Made by a program: the position numbers and the translations under genes. A stretch of DNA of 64,000 nt, taken from assembly GCF_000739085.1 (NCBI RefSeq), contig NZ_CP009110.1:3906001-3970000 (forward strand), read 5' to 3'. This DNA comes from Amycolatopsis methanolica 239. Lineage in GTDB: Bacteria; Actinomycetota; Actinomycetes; Mycobacteriales; Pseudonocardiaceae. The notes under the pieces were generated by a model. It did not search any database. It worked only from the letters and a program-made list of their open reading frames with translations, and was not told where the DNA came from. Positions within the stretch are counted from its first letter, which is position 1. Each line of letters starts with the position of its first letter. Shown piece by piece: positions 61,608 through 64,000 of the stretch.

Positions 61608-62155
61608 TCACATCTGGTGCAACGCCTCGAAGACCTGCTCCGTGTAGTCCGCCAGCTGCGCCGTGCACCGCTCCAGCCGCTCGGCGGCTTCCGCGGCACG
61701 CGGGGCCCCGAACACATCGCGCGCCTTGAGGTCCCGGTGCCACCGGCGCAGCCGCTCCAGGCTCTGCTCCTCCTCCTCGAGCTCGGCCATCGTGAACTTG
61801 CGGTGGGCGATCTCCTTGTCGATCTCGGCCTCGAACTTGCCGCAGTCGGCCACGAACTCCCCCACTCCTCCTCGCGGTCGGCCGTGAACAGCGCCTCCAG
61901 GCGCGCTCCGTCCTCCTCGGCGCGCCCGGCGGCGTCGAGGACGACCACCTCGCCGCCGCCGCGCCGGGCGAGTTCGAGCACGCGCGACACGCCGTCGGCG
62001 AACCCCGGCACGTCGGGGACCGCCCACGTGCCCTGGCCCAGCGACAACGCGCCGACCCGCCGCAACTCCCGCCACACGGCCACCCGGTGCCGCGACGGCG
62101 AGGCGGGGACCCGCACCACCAGCACCAGCCAGCGAACCGGCTCCAAATCTGTCAC
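61608..62155 (-). CDS. ChrB N-terminal-domain-like protein, frameshifted
   Basis: The first part, from GTG 62155, reads MTDLEPVRWLVLVVRVPASP, then RVAVWRELRRVGALSLGQGT with WAVPDVPGF. This is the ChrB-N (chromate resistance/PaaX-like) fold. After FTADREEEWG the frame breaks in a run of five G (plus-strand C 61859-61863). The proper ending, EFVADCGKFEAEIDKEIAHR and so on to VFEALHQM, lies one frame away. One extra base would restore a protein of about 182 aa. TACATT seven bases before the start and a palindrome at 62165-62180 form its promoter region. It may act in metal or stress response. Confidence 0.8.
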
Positions 62156-62164
62156 AGACAGCAA

Positions 62165-62180
62165 TGTAGCACCTGTTACA
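62165..62180. promoter_or_regulatory. TGTAGCA-CC-TGTTACA palindrome
   Basis: The two 7-base arms match at 6 of 7 positions. The site overlaps the -10 (TACATT on the minus strand) of the ChrB-N-like gene and lies 111 bases before glcD, so it could control both. Confidence 0.45.
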
Positions 62181-62290
62181 CACGGTTTGACGGCGCCGGA
62201 GCCGGATCCTACGGTTTCACCAGGACATCGACGTCCCCGCGAGTCGATCGGCCCGTCCACACCCGTTGCAAGCCAGCACGGAGGGCGCGC

Positions 62291-63778
62291 ATGACAATCG
62301 ACGAGGCACCGGCCCGCCGGTCCGCGATCACCGGGCTGGCCAGGCGGTTGCGCACGGCCCTCGGCCCGGACGCGGTGATCGACGATCACCAGCGGCTGCG
62401 CACCTACGAATGCGACGGGCTCGCCCACTACAAGGTCACCCCCGCCCTCGTGGTCCTGCCCGCCGACGCGACCGGGGTCGTGACGACCGTGCGGGCGTGC
62501 GCCGAGGCCGGCGTCCCGTTCGTCGCACGCGGTTCCGGCACCGGGCTGTCCGGCGGCGCCCTCCCGCACGCCGACGGCGTCCTGATCGTCACCTCCCGGT
62601 TGCGCCGCATCGTCGAGATCGATCCGGCGAACCAGCGCGCCGTCGTCGAACCCGGGGTGATCAACCTCGACATCACCAGGGCGGCCGGGGCCGACGGCTA
62701 CTACTACGCACCCGATCCCTCCAGCCAGCAGATCTGTTCCATCGGCGGCAACCTCGCCGAGAACTCCGGCGGCGCGCACTGCCTGAAGTACGGGTTCACC
62801 ACCAACCACGTCACCGGCGCGGAGTTCGTCGCCCCGGACGGGGAGGTCGTGCGGCTCGGCGGCAAGGCCCCCGACGCGACGGGGTACGACCTGCTCGGCG
62901 CGATCGTCGGCTCGGAAGGAACGCTCGGGGTGGTCACCGAGGTGACCGTGCGGCTGGTCCGGCTCCCCGAGGCCGTGCGGACGCTGCTGGCCGGCTTCCC
63001 GGGCACCGACGCTGCCGGCGCCGCGACCTCGGCCGTCATCGGCGCCGGCGTGGTGCCCGCCGCGATGGAGATGATGGACGCGCTCGCGATCGAGGCCGCC
63101 GAGGCCGCGGTGCGCTGCGGGTACCCGGCCGGGGCAGGCGCGGTCCTGATCGTGGAGCTGGACGGGCCCGCGGCGGAGGTGGACGCGCAGTTCGCCGAGG
63201 TCGAGCGCCACTGCCGGGCGCACGGTGCGTTCGAGATCCGCATCGCCGCCGACGACGCGGAGCGCGCGAGCTTCTGGCGGGGCCGCAAGTCGGCGTTCGC
63301 GGCGGTCGGGCGGATCAGCCCGGACTACATCGTCCAGGACGGCGTCATCCCGCGGACCGTGCTGGCCGAGGTCCTGCACCGCATCGCGGAGCTGTCCCGG
63401 GACACCGGGATCCGGGTCGCCAACGTCTTCCACGCCGGCGACGGGAACCTGCACCCGCTGGTGCTGTTCGACGACTCGGTGCCCGGCGAGGCCGAGCGCG
63501 CCGAGGAGGTCTCCGGCGCGATCCTGGACCTGTGCGTCGAGCACGGCGGCTCGATCACCGGCGAGCACGGCGTCGGCTCGGACAAGGCGAAGTTCATGCC
63601 CCGCATGTTCACCGAGGCCGACCTCGACACGATGCAGCTGCTGCGGTGCGCGTTCGACCCGGACGGGCTGGCCAACCCCGGCAAGGTCTTCCCCACCCCC
63701 CGGCTGTGCGGCGAGGTGCCGGGACGGCACAAGGGTGCGCACCCGTTGCAGGACGCGGGAATCGCCGAGGTGTTCTGA
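62291..63778 (+). CDS. glcD: FAD-linked glycolate/D-lactate oxidase subunit GlcD-like
   Basis: The 495-aa flavoprotein has a PCMH-type FAD domain (about residues 45-225; VARGSGTGLSGGALP, ICSIGGNLAENSGGAHCLKY, IVGSEGTLGVVTEVTVRL). The C-terminal FAD-oxidase domain contains IRVANVFHAGDGNLHPLVLF and GSITGEHGVGSDK, the His residues near the flavin. It oxidises glycolate or D-lactate type 2-hydroxy acids at the membrane with GlcE and GlcF partners. ATG 62291 is the first in-frame start after the divergent spacer. It overlaps the next gene by TGATG. Confidence 0.92.
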   Translation: MTIDEAPARRSAITGLARRLRTALGPDAVIDDHQRLRTYECDGLAHYKVTPALVVLPADATGVVTTVRACAEAGVPFVARGSGTGLSGGALPHADGVLIVTSRLRRIVEIDPANQRAVVEPGVINLDITRAAGADGYYYAPDPSSQQICSIGGNLAENSGGAHCLKYGFTTNHVTGAEFVAPDGEVVRLGGKAPDATGYDLLGAIVGSEGTLGVVTEVTVRLVRLPEAVRTLLAGFPGTDAAGAATSAVIGAGVVPAAMEMMDALAIEAAEAAVRCGYPAGAGAVLIVELDGPAAEVDAQFAEVERHCRAHGAFEIRIAADDAERASFWRGRKSAFAAVGRISPDYIVQDGVIPRTVLAEVLHRIAELSRDTGIRVANVFHAGDGNLHPLVLFDDSVPGEAERAEEVSGAILDLCVEHGGSITGEHGVGSDKAKFMPRMFTEADLDTMQLLRCAFDPDGLANPGKVFPTPRLCGEVPGRHKGAHPLQDAGIAEVF

Positions 63779-64000
63779 TGCGCGCGCCCGGGGACCTGGT
63801 GCTCGGCGAACTGTCGGCGACCGCCGCCGCGTGGCCCGCCGGGGAGGCCGACCACGTCGACGGGGTGCCCGCCCGCCTGGTCGCCGCACCGTCCACCACG
63901 GACGAGGCCGCAGCCGTGATGCGGATCGCCGCGCAGCACGGGCTCGCGGTCGTGCCGCGAGGCACCGGCACGAAGCTGACCTGGGGCCGCCCGCCCGAAC
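63778..64000 (+). CDS. FAD-binding oxidoreductase GlcE-like, 3' end outside the window
   Basis: The 74 visible residues start MRAPGDLVLGELSATAAAWP and contain STTDEAAAVMRIAAQHGLAV and VPRGTGTKLTWG, the start of a PCMH FAD domain as in GlcE. It directly follows glcD, as in glcDEF operons. The catalytic half lies beyond the window. Confidence 0.85.
   Translation, partial: MRAPGDLVLGELSATAAAWPAGEADHVDGVPARLVAAPSTTDEAAAVMRIAAQHGLAVVPRGTGTKLTWGRPPE

Overview
The window is high-GC actinobacterial chromosome: strong third-position GC bias, many GTG starts, ATGA/GTGA/TGATG overlaps and numerous leaderless-looking starts. The P450/reductase pair at 40321-42550 matches, in length (407 and 334 aa) and at the active-site positions F75, F169, C356 and F395, the guaiacol O-demethylase GcoA/GcoB known from Amycolatopsis. 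The source is therefore most likely an Amycolatopsis close to the lignin-degrading strain ATCC 39116. This identification comes from remembered family knowledge, not from a search.

Layout. 1-7200: the 3' part of a HEAT-like protein; argG under an ARG-box-like operator; a TetR/DHA2-exporter pair; a secreted GH12-like glycosidase; a decayed unknown gene. 7201-12369: a GntR-controlled acyl-CoA operon (family III CoA transferase, acyl-CoA dehydrogenase, mesaconyl-CoA-type hydratase, CitE-type lyase) that fits C5 branched dicarboxylate breakdown to acetyl-CoA and pyruvate. 12423-14601: epoxide hydrolase with a divergent WYL regulator and a palindrome between them. 14540-19287: a two-gene conflict-system candidate, EACC1-like protein plus a 1457-aa caspase-STAND-WD40 protein. 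19401-20667: two gene remnants fused at a breakpoint, one a PHB-depolymerase-like esterase with an internal TAG and a C15 tract.

20691-26046: an IclR regulator facing a GntP permease/CoA transferase/HMG-CoA-lyase-like/2-hydroxyacid dehydrogenase operon. 26201-26922: DUF2975 plus a small HTH protein. 26884-35275: a divergent catabolic island with a PDR-type reductase and an ABC importer on one side, and a Rieske protein, two amidohydrolases, a fluoroacetate-dehalogenase-like hydrolase and a LysR regulator on the other. 35272-40337: small housekeeping or unknown genes, a folD remnant, and an ArsR/SRPBCC pair under a 43-bp perfect palindrome. 40321-43619: gcoB, gcoA and an AraC regulator. 43981-45500: a roadblock-domain fragment, an IS481-type element with CTAG target duplications and a dead transposase, and an IS5-type remnant.

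45569-61597 is largely a cell-envelope island: SDR and QueA-like genes, lysX (lysyl-phosphatidylglycerol synthase fused to lysyl-tRNA synthetase), three membrane-anchored esterases, murT/gatD for peptidoglycan amidation, a two-component system, a formamidase-like lipoprotein, an MFS transporter and a PAP2 phosphatase. 61608-64000: a ChrB-N-like gene and the start of a glcD/glcE-type operon.

Several otherwise intact genes carry single one-base deletions (near 12494, 22032, 26400 and 61859). These may be sequencing errors in GC-rich runs and should be checked before the genes are called pseudogenes.
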